Source of the DNA: Bisporella sp. PMI_857 | Taxonomy: Eukaryota; Ascomycota; Leotiomycetes; Helotiales; Helotiaceae | DNA length: 64,000 bases | Reading direction: 5' to 3' | Assembly (NCBI GenBank): GCA_021307315.1 | Contig: JAJSPD010000006.1 | Location: forward strand, 1,054,001 to 1,118,000 | Part shown: one piece after another, positions 23,015-34,383 of the stretch | Layout of the letters: each line of letters begins with the position of its first letter | How positions within the stretch are numbered: the first letter of the stretch is position 1 | Position numbers and translations under genes: made by a program | Notes under the pieces: model-generated | The model's input: the letters and a program-made list of their open reading frames with translations, nothing else | The model's database searches: none | What the model was told of the DNA's origin: nothing

Positions 23015-24573
23015 ATGAAGTCTAGGTCAGATGAGCCTGGTGCTCGCGCCAGACTACGGAAGAAGACATATAATATCGCTATGGTCAGCGACTTTTTCTT
23101 CCCTCAACCAGGAGGCGTGGAAAGTCACATATACCAGCTATCTTCCAAGCTTATTGATAGGGGTCACAAAGTCATTATCATAACGCATGCCTACAATGAA
23201 CGGACCGGAGTACGCTATCTCACGAACGGGCTCAAAGTCTACCATGTTCCATTCCTGGTCATGTATCGCGCAACTACATTTCCGACGGTCTTCTCCTTCT
23301 TCCCAATGTTCCGAAATATTGTAATTCGAGAGCAAATCGAGATTGTCCATGGACACGCAAGCTTAAGCAGCTTATGCCATGAAGCTATATTTCATGCGAG
23401 AACCATGGGCCTACGCACAGTGTTCACAGATCACTCCTTATTTGGCTTTGCAGACGCTGGAAGTATCCTGACAAACAAGCTCCTGAAGTTTACCTTAAGT
23501 GATGTTGACCATGTAATATGTGTTAGTCATACATGGTAGGCCGCTCCAAATTTTGCTCGAATCCTGCTAATTTTCCCCAGTAAGGAGAATACCGTACTTA
23601 GAGCTTCCTTAGATCCCCTCATGGTGTCCGTCATTCCGAATGCAGTTGTCGCTGAGAACTTCCGGCCTCTCAACCATCCGTCATACGTAGCAGAATCTTT
23701 TGGACATCCCACGGCGCAGCGCTTGGGACCACATGATACAATTACGATAGTTGTTATATCTAGGCTATTCTACAATAAGGGCACGGATCTACTAGTTGCC
23801 GCCATACCTCGAATTTTAGCGGCAGATCCGCATGTCAAGTTCATAATTGCTGGCTCTGGCCCAAAGGCTATTGACCTCGAGCAGATGCTAGAGCGAAACG
23901 TACTACAAGACCGGGTTGAAATGCTAGGCCGATAAGACACGAGGAGGTTAGGGATGTGATGGTACGAGGGCATATATATCTCCATCCCAGCCTGACTGAA
24001 GCTTTCGGTACGGTGATTGTAGAAGCTGCCAGTTGTGGATTATATGTGGTATGTACGCAGGTGGGAGGTATACCGGAGGTTCTTCCGGCACATATGACGG
24101 TATTTGCCAAGCCAGAAGAAGATGATTTAGTTGCTGCAACGGGACGTGCAATTTCGAAATTACGCAAAAATCAAGTGCGCACTGAAGATTTTCACGACCA
24201 GGTCAAGAAGATGTACTCCTGGACAGATGTGGCGAGGAGAACAGAGAGAGTCTATGACGGAATTTCAGGAGAGCTCAGCAATGCGGATTTCTATGGACAC
24301 GATGCAGCTGATGCAGCTAGTTGGAGCGCAACGAGAGGGAGGGCAGGAGTGCAAAGTTTCGCTCTTATTGATCGCTTAAAGCGTTATTATGGGTGCGGAA
24401 TTTGGGCAGGAAAGCTGTTCTGCCTATGTGCAGTGATCGATTACATTATCTTTTTATTGCTCGAGCTCTGGGCAACCAGAGATGCTATTGATATCTCAAG
24501 AAACTGGCCAAGGAAAGTGGTCGAAGAAGAAGGAGGCAAAAGGGAACGGTCAAGCAGGAGGGATGGTGGCTGA
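23015..24573 (+). CDS. GPI3: GPI-GlcNAc transferase catalytic subunit Gpi3/PIG-A
   Basis: It transfers GlcNAc from UDP-GlcNAc to phosphatidylinositol, the first step of GPI-anchor synthesis on the cytosolic face of the ER. Exon 1 (23015-23535) starts at the ATG before [17 protein letters not shown], the family's N-terminal GT4 signature, and includes VHGHASLSS and [11 protein letters not shown] 45-nt intron (23536-23580) restores ICVSHTCKENTVLR exactly. Exon 2 has [14 protein letters not shown] and the retaining-transferase EX7E motif in [14 protein letters not shown], then [10 protein letters not shown]-terminal membrane anchor sits near [19 protein letters not shown]. At 23929-23930 one base is missing (GGCC for expected GGCCC), breaking [12 protein letters not shown] and making a false stop. 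Since GPI3 is essential in yeast, an assembly error is the likely cause. Confidence 0.93.
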
Positions 24574-25451
24574 AAAGCCAAAGCAAAGTCTTTAACGCAT
24601 ATACATAGGCAGAGCTCAGTGGGATCTACTATAAACTCGAATGAGAGCCTATCACCTTCGACAATATTGCCACTGACGCATCCAATAACATGGTATGCAC
24701 CCGGCCGCTTACCATAGGCGGTCAGCAATTGCAACTGTCTTGATTTTTCTTGTACGGATCTTTGAGACTGCTTTCAAGCGCAACCTCCAAGTGCCCAAGC
24801 TTCTTCAATCCGTTTGCCGGGACAGAGAATGAATTTTGACTCCTCAGATTCTCCCAGCTGCAACATAACCTGTAGAGAGAGTTTTGGCCAAAGAAGGCTT
24901 GATTTTAGCGGAAGATCTACACAGCGATGCAAATGCTAATGTGCCATGGCTTTGTGTTGTATAGGGCTTGAACAACTTTTATCTGGGCATACCTGAAGAT
25001 GATCAATGGCTCCGGAAGACCATATATCCGCCATGGCATCCAGGACAGGAGCAGCAATGGCATTATATTGTTGACTATTGGCTGTTGAAACTGGAGGTGG
25101 CTTTGCCTTCCCACTCACTCATTTTTGCAGCCGAGGCCTGTGGAATATAAAAGACAGAGAGGCTGCATGGGACTTCGTAACAGCAACCTTGTGGGGATTG
25201 TCCCTAATCCATTCCCCACAAATACGAATACATTGATTGAAGTGCCAAAGTGAATATGGTTGTAATATGGATCTTTATGAAGTTGAGTTCTTTTGAATTG
25301 TGTGAATGGACGGTGCTCTAGCCGTGAGAGAACGCAATACAAATGTCAAGTGGTCTCCCCTCTGGCTAATCTTGTCTTTCATCTATACAAACTATCTAGG
25401 GACCTCACTCACTCCCATTTGCAATCTGCCTCTGCTGGCTATATCTTCATT
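24574..25451. other. Intergenic
   Basis: No supported gene. The minus-strand frames near 24917-25118 are short and featureless. Confidence 0.5.
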
Positions 25452-25796
25452 ATGAAACATATTGTCTTCACCACATTGGCATTATGTGTTACTAATGTCG
25501 CCGCTTTCCCTTCACGCATGTTCGACTTGTCGATGAGTGAGATTGAAAGGCGAGAAATTGCTAGAATTTCTGCTGAGATAGAGCACAGGGTCACCGAAGA
25601 TCACGCTGTAAAACGGGCGCCTAGATATTCTGCTACACAGCAATATGTTTCCAACCTGGGGGCTCATAGGTATGTTCCTCCAGGGACTAACGATCTTCGT
25701 ACCCTTGTCCCGGCCTCAATGCTATGGTATATCACAGCTATATCCCACATAACGGCATTGCCACTATTTCACAGTTCATTCAGGGCACATATGATG
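25452..25796 (+). pseudogene. 5' fragment of a secreted heme-thiolate peroxidase (chloroperoxidase family)
   Basis: The start MKHIVFTTLALC to AAFPS is a signal peptide. After a propeptide-like helix comes QQYVSNLGAHRYVPPG and NDLR. One frame over, PCPGLNAM and YIPHNGIATISQF follow. PCPGLN holds the cysteine that ligates heme in this family. Full-length members continue for another 150 or more residues, including an E-H-D region. Here homology stops at TYDG, where a GT could be an intron donor, and nothing further of the enzyme is seen before the next gene. A one- or two-base frame change near 25700-25704 separates the two halves. This is a truncated, non-functional remnant. Confidence 0.75.
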
Positions 25797-26030
25797 GTTA
25801 GCCACTCCCTCTCTTGACCTAAATCGTTTCCACAACCATACCATGCGTCGTATGGTAGTTGGTGGAAGCTCTTTTTTTCGTAATGTTTCCTAGTATGTTT
25901 CTAAATCTATGTACCTCACGTTTACTCGTTCGTGGCTTCAAGTGCATTCCACCAATCCTCGAAGTTAATCGCAGCTACAACCCTCGTAAACCTCCTACTG
26001 CTGGCTAAATATTTCATAATCCGCGCAGAC

Positions 26031-26826
26031 CTAAGTCTGTCTAATCTTCTGTTTCTGCTTCTCGGACCAGCTAATATACGGCTCATGCCGATTCCCTTCC
26101 CACCCTTCAGGATACCAAATCATGATCCCACCGCCTAGATCCGTCTCAGTCGGGAGACGCTCACCAAAATCGCCTACCAATTCGAAGCCCAACTTTCGGT
26201 ACAAGTGCTCGCCATGCGGGCTCGCTGTCAGTCCGATCAAAACACGCTCTCTCTGGGCTCTCTCAATGACATCCTTCAACAAAAGCTTGCCAATACCTTT
26301 CCCTTGGTACACGGGGTCTACCACCACAGTCTGGACTATCCAGCGATTCGCACGCTCAGGAAACGATGGTCCAATATGTTGCCATGTCTCTTGCGACCAT
26401 ACCACTAAACTTTTTCACCCTCTCAGCATCAGAAATACGATCTTTCCACATGAGGTTCGCAATGGTTCTCGTGATGCAGAAGTACCATGATAGGATCCAC
26501 AGCCACGCTCTTTTCCAGAGCCCCTTCTCATGGACAATGCGACGAGCTGCGGCATCGGTTCCTACCCGGCAGAAGATGGCATGCCCAACAGGCAGCGATG
26601 GGTTTGATGCTGGGCAAGCAACGAGAGTGTACCCATTGGCTTGCACGAATCGCTTCTGGCAGCGTTGCAACAAGATCCAGTGTTCATCTTCTGGATACTT
26701 ATTAGCATGGGGAGTGAGGAAGCTGTTCACGGGCGAGTTCTGGTAAGCTCGTTGATGGTGAGCTGCCAAAATAGGGAGATCAGAGAGGCGCGAAGGGCGG
26801 ATGATAAACCCTTCCTTGGATGACAT
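26031..26826 (-). CDS. GNAT-family N-acetyltransferase
   Basis: It would transfer an acetyl group from acetyl-CoA to an unknown acceptor. The ATG at 26826 (MSSKEGFIIRP) opens a frame with SDLPILAAHH, the usual first helix. The hydrophobic LWILSWYFCIT lies before the core. After a frame change at the 26411-26415 T-run (A-run on the coding strand), the second half carries QTVVVDPVYQGKGIGKLLL, the acetyl-CoA-binding Q/RxxGxG/A motif, and GLTASPHGEHLYRKLGFE, the family's closing beta-alpha unit. The break adds one base to a homopolymer, so the gene may be intact in the organism. Fungal homologues of this layout are about 230-260 residues, which fits. Confidence 0.82.
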
Positions 26827-27765
26827 AGTTGACGAGGAGGAGTAGAGGAAACTCTGGAAGCGGTAGAAGAAATATAACGATAGGATAAACCGATAGCAAA
26901 ACGTGAAAAGGAACTGGCAGCACTTATGGTTGTTTATATATGTATCTACTTCTACTACAAAATACAAGGCTGATAGGGTGTTGCGTGACTAGTACGAGGC
27001 TGGAAGGGCGTTTCCTGTCAGATAATAGATATTTGCACCGAAAGCACCTAGCTCCATATGTCAAATGAGGCAGGTCAGACCATCCATGATTTAGTCTTAT
27101 AAGACTACAGAGAAAGCAGGGTTTGCGGGCGAAAAACGAGCCTACCAAGTTCCAAGTGCGGGTTTGATTTCTAGTTAAGGTAGTTAATACACAAAACGAG
27201 AAAGGTAGCGAAGCTGCTGATTATTACCAATCCCTTATATTTCTCCGCAGGTCGCCGCAGGCGCATATTCAAATGACTCACATCACTGCCTTCACATTTG
27301 CAATTGGCCAGGGAGATTTTGTTGTTGTCGGTGAGCATTTTCGGGTCATGCAAGGCTGACATTATAGTATATTGTCACCTCCACCGGGTAACCTAGATGT
27401 GAAAACAGCTCAGAACGTTCGATGCCTGGCAACGAACAGGAACACCACCAAGCATGAGCGCCAGGCATGAGCATGGTACATTTCTCCCGTGCCATAATAA
27501 ATGAGCTCCATCTGCGCCATCTGCACATCATTGTCGGGGAGATTTATTCACAACTAGAGCATGGAGATACCTGACATTTATCAACCATTGCAAAAGATAG
27601 GTGATATCAATACTAATTCGAAATGTAACCATAAAGGCTACTGTTCGTTCGCTATGGATGAGTATAACCCGCAACTTCTCTCCGCTGCGCTCGCCGCTGA
27701 AGGTGCCCAATAGCGGATTTCACGACTTTTGTACAGAGTTCAAAAGAGCGTGCTTCAAGTAAAGG
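26827..27765. other. Intergenic
   Basis: Nearly 1 kb without a convincing gene on either strand. The short frames are featureless. It may contain a decayed 5' part of the following HET-like fragment. Confidence 0.4.
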
Positions 27766-28160
27766 ATGTTAAAGCGCAAACTTTTGAAGAGCCTTGATCT
27801 TAGTCACCGGTGGTTCATCTTCAATCTCCTAGATCGATCATATTGGAGTAGGATGTGGATAATTCTAGAATATTTAGTTGCCACGCAAACCTTATTACAT
27901 GTGGACTTTCAAACACTTGCCGGCCGAATTCTCGATGAAGCAGTGAATTTTCTGTCCAAGATAGACGACCGATCTTTCAGTAGTTCTTTTTCTTGGAAAT
28001 ATATATGTAATAATTCATTTGGTGGCCAAATATGTCATCAACGTAGCCAGGGCAAATCTCACAAGCTATTGGCTTGCATAATCTTCTCAAAGAATGTGAT
28101 GTGGGTATATTAGGAGACCAGTTCGAGGAGAGAACAGTACTACTTGAGAGTCAAGCAGTG
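27766..28160 (+). pseudogene. Fragment resembling a HET (heterokaryon incompatibility) domain
   Basis: The frame holds LLDRSYWSRMWIILEYL, very like the RPWW.RxWxxQE core of HET domains in fungal vegetative-incompatibility proteins. A later piece, LHNLLKECDVG, resembles the region before the conserved DPRD. Neither the beginning of the domain nor the DPRD motif is present, and the frame breaks within 120 codons. The usual glutamine of the core is leucine. I read it as a relic of a HET gene, in keeping with the degraded accessory stretch. It could also be a divergent single exon. Confidence 0.45.
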
Positions 28161-28537
28161 TTTGTGCGTACGGTGCGCTGGCTGCTCACGCCAAGGAGAC
28201 AAACTATATGTTTAAGGAATGGTGTGAAAACTCAAGAAATAGTCCTTCGAGAAACACGACAAGTAGGAAAAGTGCTAGTGATCGAAGAGCCATGGTTCTC
28301 ACGGCCAGTTACAGCTTTAGGGACTGTCCCAAATGAAAGTGTTAGCGTGAATAGAAGGAATGCTGAGATGGGCAAGCATACCGCTGTCTCGATCAAAAGA
28401 AAGGGACTCCCTTTCGGAGTGAAAAGAGTTATCCTTCCAAAAATCAACTTTGTGAGTTATATCAGGTTGGATATATACAAATGGTACGTTATGATTTTGG
28501 GATTATCATCTCAGTAAGATAAATGTCTTCCTACTGC
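28161..28537. other. Unassigned open frame region
   Basis: A plus-strand frame to 28517 continues from the HET-like fragment with basic, low-feature sequence. I cannot connect it to a family. Confidence 0.3.
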
Positions 28538-29540
28538 CTAGCTCTGGCGACGGCTGCTTAATATCTCGGCTTCATAGTAGCCTCTAACCCTTGGATCCTG
28601 TTTCACTCCAATGATAGAATGTTTCATTAGCGATGGATAAACAGAATATCCGCCTACCTGCGGCTTTAGTATTGGGTTAGTGCTCTTTTTTCTCGTCTTG
28701 AGTATGGAGATCGCTGGAATGATGATGGCCAGAAGAAAAGGTACGGAGAGACCAACACTTAGACCAATTGTGAGACGACTCAATCCTTTATTGGAATCAT
28801 TGTCGTTCGATCCCTTGGAGCACTACCCGTCTCAGACGGATATGGAGAAGGCGGGGGCGAAGACGCCGGCATCGACTTGCCTGAGGTTGTGGACGATAAA
28901 GATTGTACTTCTGTCGTCGAAGCTTTTATCGAAGAACTGGAAGAAGAAGGAAAATAAGTAAAAGATGAAGACACGAATGTGGTTTCGTTGACATCTATTG
29001 TAGTCGCAAGCCTGTTCCGTTTCCTGCTCGACAACGCACTGTATTATCCCCAGTTATTCCTTGTCCCACACAACACCACGTCCCATCATCGCATTCTGTC
29101 AGTGCAACGTTATCTGTGGGATCACCAGCACTCTAAAAATATTATTAGAAACTATTTTTGTAACTAATGTTTTTGGTGTTTACAATCCTCTGGATCTACA
29201 CAAAGATTCTTTAAGAATAGTGGGCTCTTCCAAGTTGTGTCTGTGCAACTTCCGCGCTAGTACAACGGTATCCCCTTGTATAAGTTTAGGCAAAGTCCGT
29301 TTGGCTGATAGACATCTGGTGCAGCAACTCTGGTCCAGTTTATACCGCAGCCACCTTGAATCCTTGTTGAAACTCATTCGAGAATTCGGGTACAGGTTGT
29401 GTATTCGTTGCATTGCTTGGCAGGCACAACAGCTTGGCAGGGCCATTTGGGTGGCTGGAATCGTAAGCTTGCCGTCTTGCTTACTGACCTCTGAACGAAT
29501 CATTGAGAAGAAACATGAAGATATGGCGCCATTGCACTAC
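28538..29540 (-). CDS. Cys-rich, Ser/Thr-rich single-pass membrane protein, frame disturbed
   Basis: Reading leftwards, the ectodomain pieces have paired cysteines (QPNGLCLN, RGSCTDTTWKSP, NLCVDPEDC, TECDDGTWCCV). This pattern is common in fungal plasma-membrane proteins of unknown function with signal peptide, Cys-rich domain and Ser stalk. A Ser/Thr-rich stalk follows (SSSFTYFPSSSSSSI). Then comes a membrane segment around LTIGLSVGLSVPFLLAIII, a basic stop-transfer KTRKK, and a cytosolic tail ending at 28538. The N-terminal signal peptide is not evident, and at least two in-frame stops or shifts occur at 29170-29290. The gene may be a pseudogene or hold introns I could not place. The membrane half is the best supported part. 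Confidence 0.5.
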
Positions 29541-29876
29541 ATTGATTTCTTGTCCTATGTGGAGGGGTTCAGTTAAGATATCGGCGAGCCTAAATCTTTT
29601 ACAATATATCCGGCAGGCTTTGTTCTCGTTACACTCAATTAGATACGAATGCAGCTAATGGTTGCGTTCGTGTTCATTGAACATTGGTTGATGACTTGGG
29701 AAGCAATGATATGAGATGGTTACACGATAGGAATTCCATTAGGATTCACAGAAATTTAACACACTAATCTAAGTCCTGTCTCCGCATGAGACACTATCCA
29801 CCTCGGATCATCGCTCAAGGTAAATGCATCATACCAGCTAGATATTCATCTGGTCTGACTTTCTCTCATTTGGAGG
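29541..29876. other. Short intergenic
   Basis: Nothing recognisable. Confidence 0.4.
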
Positions 29877-30768
29877 TCATTTCATCAGTCTTAAACTGCA
29901 GAAACTACTGCCAGAGTCACCTTTATACATGGTCGATCGATAGGGGCCACCACTGGAAATATGGTCAGCAATATACTTCAAAGGGCTACCAAAAGCCTTA
30001 CCAGTATTGCCTGGTGGTGAATATCTGAACTCGTATCTTCCACCTGATGCAGTCCTCACGCATATATGTCCTCCAGGCAACGTATCGCGAGCCTTAAAGT
30101 TCACTTGCAGCTGCAGCTGGTCGTTGTCGGGGTTGCATCCGTATATCACATCGAATATGGCCCGTGGATCCTGAACACGATCGTCAGAGTGCATAACAAG
30201 GATGGAAGGCAATGGCTTTGATAAGCTCAGCTAACACTGCGCTCAGTCATGGACAGTTTTGTGGTGTTGTCCTCGACGGTATACTGGTTTGTCTTTATCA
30301 GTCTATGTTGTCTCTAATAAATCAAAGGACACTCACCTCTCCATTGATTACAGCTCGGACTGGTAATCTGGTTATCACTCCATTGACAAGCGTTAGATCC
30401 TTCACAGAATCTCCAGCCAGACTCAGATATAGACTATTTTGGAGTCAGCAATTCAAACCAAGATTTCTTTTGTGAAGCCTCAGATGCTCTGCACTAATCC
30501 TGGAGCCGAACTAGTAGCTCCCGGAACTGCCTCAATGGACTGGCTCCTTCCGCCGAAGGCAGAGGTGCCAATTTGACTTACTGCTGGTCGCCCCCTCCCG
30601 AGGACCAAAGATTCAGAAATCGATTATGGATTACTGGAACGACGCATTCTGGACCTGAATCGCAAAGCCCGTCGTGATATTGTTCGGAAGCCCGATGGCA
30701 GGGATGATACACCCAGTTGTAAGTCCAGTTGCTGTGAGAAGCAGCACTGAAAAGTGATTTTTGAGCAT
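29877..30768 (-). CDS. Secreted hypothetical protein, fungal small-secreted type
   Basis: The ATG at 30768 opens a signal peptide (MLKNHFSVLLLTATGL with CIIPA after it). The mature start GFAIQVQNAS is followed, after a frame change near 30640, by VIHNRFLNLW and GGGDQ, where a donor GTAAGT sits at 30581. Later exons give LAGDSVKDLTLVNGV, RAVINGE with donor GTGAGT, TVEDNTTKLSMTER, DPRAIFDVIYGCNPD and HICVRTASGGRYEFRYSPPGN. I recall fungal secreted proteins with this layout of QVQN, HNRYLNL, GGGDQ and ERGDPRAIF, but no known function. At least two frame irregularities need resequencing. It may be an effector-like or surface protein. Confidence 0.6.
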
Positions 30769-32157
30769 CCTGGGTGGTATGAAACTATCAAATGGTCGAG
30801 ATGGGCTGTGGTCTCCCGAAATTATTTTCTAGGTAGGCTCATTTTATATCTACCACAGGCTGATCCTGCACGCTACAATAGCCATGTGCTTATTCAATGT
30901 TCTGTGATGTAACAATGCGCCGTGAAGTTCTTCCTCTATTGTAATACTGAGTGCCGAGCACAGTCCGCGTATATGCGCACCACCTAGGCGGGAAATGTCA
31001 GCACTGTATCTGACTATAACCGCTCAATACGAGCTGCACGGTATGCACATCTCTTTCGCTTCTCGCACGCAAAGTATTATATTGCGGGGTACATAGCGAA
31101 ACTGTTGCACGGGAAACAGCAAACTTGCTGGTCTGGAAGAGGCTATTATTGGGATTATTGTACCATAGTTTGGCAGCGGTCTTATAGCTGGATGCTGCAA
31201 CAGCATGTTTGTGAGTTGAACATCGAGCCTCATACTGAGAGGCCTCACCACGTAACCTCTGGTCTCGGTCCGACTTGCAATTAATGTGGAAGATAATATG
31301 CTGGATGTTTTGTGCCGTCTATTTTCTTCGTATGGAATATCGTGGTAGATTTGCGTTTTAGCGGTTGGTCGTATGAGCTCGAGATATCCGATCTATTGTC
31401 TGAGACAAATATCTATCGGCAACGCCGTCTTTCTTCATCACAAGTTTCGTTTATGGTCCGATTTATTCATCTTTATTTATTTATATAGCTTATCCTGCTA
31501 ATTCCAGTTTCTGGATATATTTATCAAAACAAATCTCCACACATTCGCCAAAGAGCTTCCCCAAGCGTGGAGAGCGAGAGAAGTAAATTTCTATGATTTG
31601 GCACATATCTCCAATCCTGTTAACTGGCATAAAGGTCCACAAGTTCGGTATTACAAGTGGTAGGAGAGTCGCCAGTACGGCCATAACAAAGATATCCAAG
31701 CACAACCTTCTGTTCCCTGATCATTCTCCCTTCCCTTGAGGACGCCGGAAGCCGTACAAGTCATTGTGGCTGCCTAGAGATACTGTTCTGATGACCCACT
31801 ATACTTCAGGGAAATGAACTTAGTTAAAGGCGTGGTCACGCTGGCGAGGAGGATCTCAGTGGAGAAGAAGAAAAAGAAAAAATCCAAAGTTGGTATGTCC
31901 AGCCCGAGGTCCAGGCTCTGAAGGAGGGCACCTCCGGGGACCGGACGGGAATAACCCCTTGCTATTATTTGTTAGCTATGAAATGAGCAAAGCCTGCGTA
32001 AGGTGTGACCGACGATGTTGCAGAAAAGAAGGTACAAAAGGGAAGATGCAACAGATTGTGCATAAAAAAACCGTCTAGAATCCAATCGGGGAGCGGCCAA
32101 ACCACAATGTAAGAATTGGGACCAAGCCAGGAATTTCGTATTTCTCACCATAAGCAG
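30769..32157. other. Intergenic
   Basis: About 1.4 kb. A minus-strand frame ending near 31490 (MAVLATLLPLVIPNLW, then KLFGECVEICFDKYI) is hydrophobic then amphipathic and could be a terminal exon of something lost. I do not call it. Confidence 0.4.
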
Positions 32158-32688
32158 TCAGCTTTCGACACGGCTCCTCCCCAAGCCCTGAAGTAGACTA
32201 CCAACGTCTCGTATTCGGTCGAGGAGCTTGGCTTTATGCTCCTCATCAACGGGCACCCCGTTATAGGGCACCATGACTGTGTGGAGATTGCGTCAAGACT
32301 TAGTGACGAAGACTTCTGCCCTCTGGACCGTTGCCGAGTACATGTCGTCAAATATTTACTTGTACCTGCTGCACGTCGGCTGTCTGCGCATCGTCACTGC
32401 GATTGTTGTCCCTCTCGATTGCAAGCCCTCTGATGATATGCCCTTGCTTTCTGTTTGTGCTGGCTTCGGCATGTATGCACCAGTGCTGATCCGCTTTTCG
32501 ACATCAGAAATCAGTGCATCGACTCAAAATCTTAGGTAGTCGTTCTGCTTTTTAGCATCTGCGAGAAATCTGAACATTGTTTGGTCGGTTTTCTTGCCCT
32601 TTACCCAGAGCTGCTCCAGACTTAGTTGAGCGTCGTTGGGTTGGTTGATGGGTCTAGAATATCTCGACTATGTAGAGCGATGAGACAT
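32158..32688 (-). pseudogene. Stop-riddled hypothetical gene with C-to-T type nonsense changes
   Basis: Coding character is clear on the minus strand from an ATG at 32688 (MSHRST). Pieces include SLEQLWVKGKKTDQTM, FLADAKKQNDYLRF, VDALISDVEKRISTG, YSATVQRAEVFVTKS and, at the end, DEEHKAKLLDRIRDVGSLL before a TGA at 32158. Stops interrupt it after MSHRST (TAG), after DYLRF (TGA) and after VFVTKS (TGA), and the frame changes once near 32355. Each stop is one C-to-T step from a sense codon (CAG or CGA) that would fit the surrounding helices. The family is unknown to me. The helical, charged sequence suggests a small cytosolic protein. Confidence 0.6.
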
Positions 32689-34383
32689 GGAATGGATGTG
32701 CTGATTTATCATCTGAAAAACTGAGCTCGTGAACGGGTGATGGTGATATGCCGAATCTAGACTTGGATGATGGCCTGGGCCTCTGATAGAGGGTCTAGTG
32801 GATGGTTGGCATCAGCTATATGGAGGGACTTTGTGGGAGCTCAAACTCCAAACGCAGAGATATACCTATACAAACAATATTGAGATTGATGGAATTAGAT
32901 GACACATTGGGAGACGCTTTTTGATGCCCGGTTATTGCATAGATCCAGGTCAAAAGTTTGAGCCACTTTACCACCTTGATAATCGACCATTCCAGAATAC
33001 ATAACCGCTGAGAAAGTTGTCCAGGTAAATGAGAGCTCCATCAAATCGCCTCTCTAGCTCAGCTCCGATGCTGGCTCAAAAATACAGGTAAAACGATTAT
33101 TGACAACGATGTCATGTTAGGAGTGATGTAAACTGTTGTTGTTCCGTTATACCCACAGACAGATCTCCCAAAATCGATTCTAGCTTTACAATTCCACGAA
33201 TACTATTCGCTAAAGATCCAAACACGCCCTTAATCGAAAATTTGAGCTTAGGTCCTCTCTCTCACCTTTGAAGCGTCCTCTGTGCCCTTCTTCCTCTCGT
33301 CTCTATTCCGCATTGTCTTTTATAAGCACTGGAATCATCCCATCAGTTGTAATTCGAGATTTTTAGAGCAGAGAAATTTCTATTCATTTCTCTGGCTAAA
33401 TCCTTCAGTATTTCTTTGTTTCGCACTGTATTGATACACTGCCGTGCATAGTTTTATTTTGAGAAGCTTCAACGGAAGTTACATGAGACGTATGCTGCGA
33501 CCAAGGCTGCTTGATTCCAAAAAGGAACATGTCCAAGTAACGGATTTCTTTGCAATTGAACGAGAGGATCAGATATGTGTTGCGTTTAGAGTCCTGAAGG
33601 CACAGTATATCTGCTGCCACTTGGCAGTGCTGTTTTGCCTCAAGATAAACTTTATCCCTCGCAATTTACTAGGTTTATTGTAGATCGCGCAGGACCGAAA
33701 CATAGAGCATCAACGGCAAAGACTAACGCTTCGCACGAAATAAGGAGGGTCTGCTTCATAATGACTTGTTGCTAAAGCAGATCGACCATTAGAACTGCGA
33801 CGGGATAACATAGGGTATCGTTTCAATTCCTCCAAACACCTGTTCTGTTCATGGCAACAGCGCCACAGAATCGGTATCAGAGATAGCCATCTCTGAACTG
33901 TCATGACTAACGCCTTTTGATGTATATACTTGAAGCTGCTCCGGCTTCCGAAATTCCACTTACACAGCTCAAATATGGGTATTCGCTTCACCATAACACC
34001 AGCGCACCATACTCCTCCGCATTACATCCCTGGTGTCGTGCCATAAATACAGACTGCCCATCGCTGTGCTCTCTCTTCCCTTTTAAAACTTTTAAGTAGA
34101 CAAAATACAAAAGAAATTTCTGTGAAAGCATCGTATGTTGAACTGGTATCATCGTCCTGCCCCCCAACCCCAAAAAGGACCGTCCTATCATGTCGGAGTG
34201 TACAATTGTGCGTGGTTTTCGTTTTATAGATCGTATTCACGATCAAAATCCTCCCTCCCAATGATATTGCGTTGACATCTTGTGCGTATATCTTTCCAAA
34301 ATGGTAGCCATAATCGTCATTCGTTCGATTATTCGGTACCAACAGTCTACGCACACCACCTCCTTATTTCGTAGCAGTCCTCC
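32689..34383. other. Intergenic
   Basis: About 1.7 kb with no supported gene. Short frames at 33405-33994 have no recognisable features on either strand. Confidence 0.45.

Noticed and set aside
24917..25118. A minus-strand frame sharing the short TANSQQ string with the gene at 4806-5656
   Set aside because: The shared bases number fewer than twenty and flanking sequence does not match. There is no evidence of a duplicated gene.
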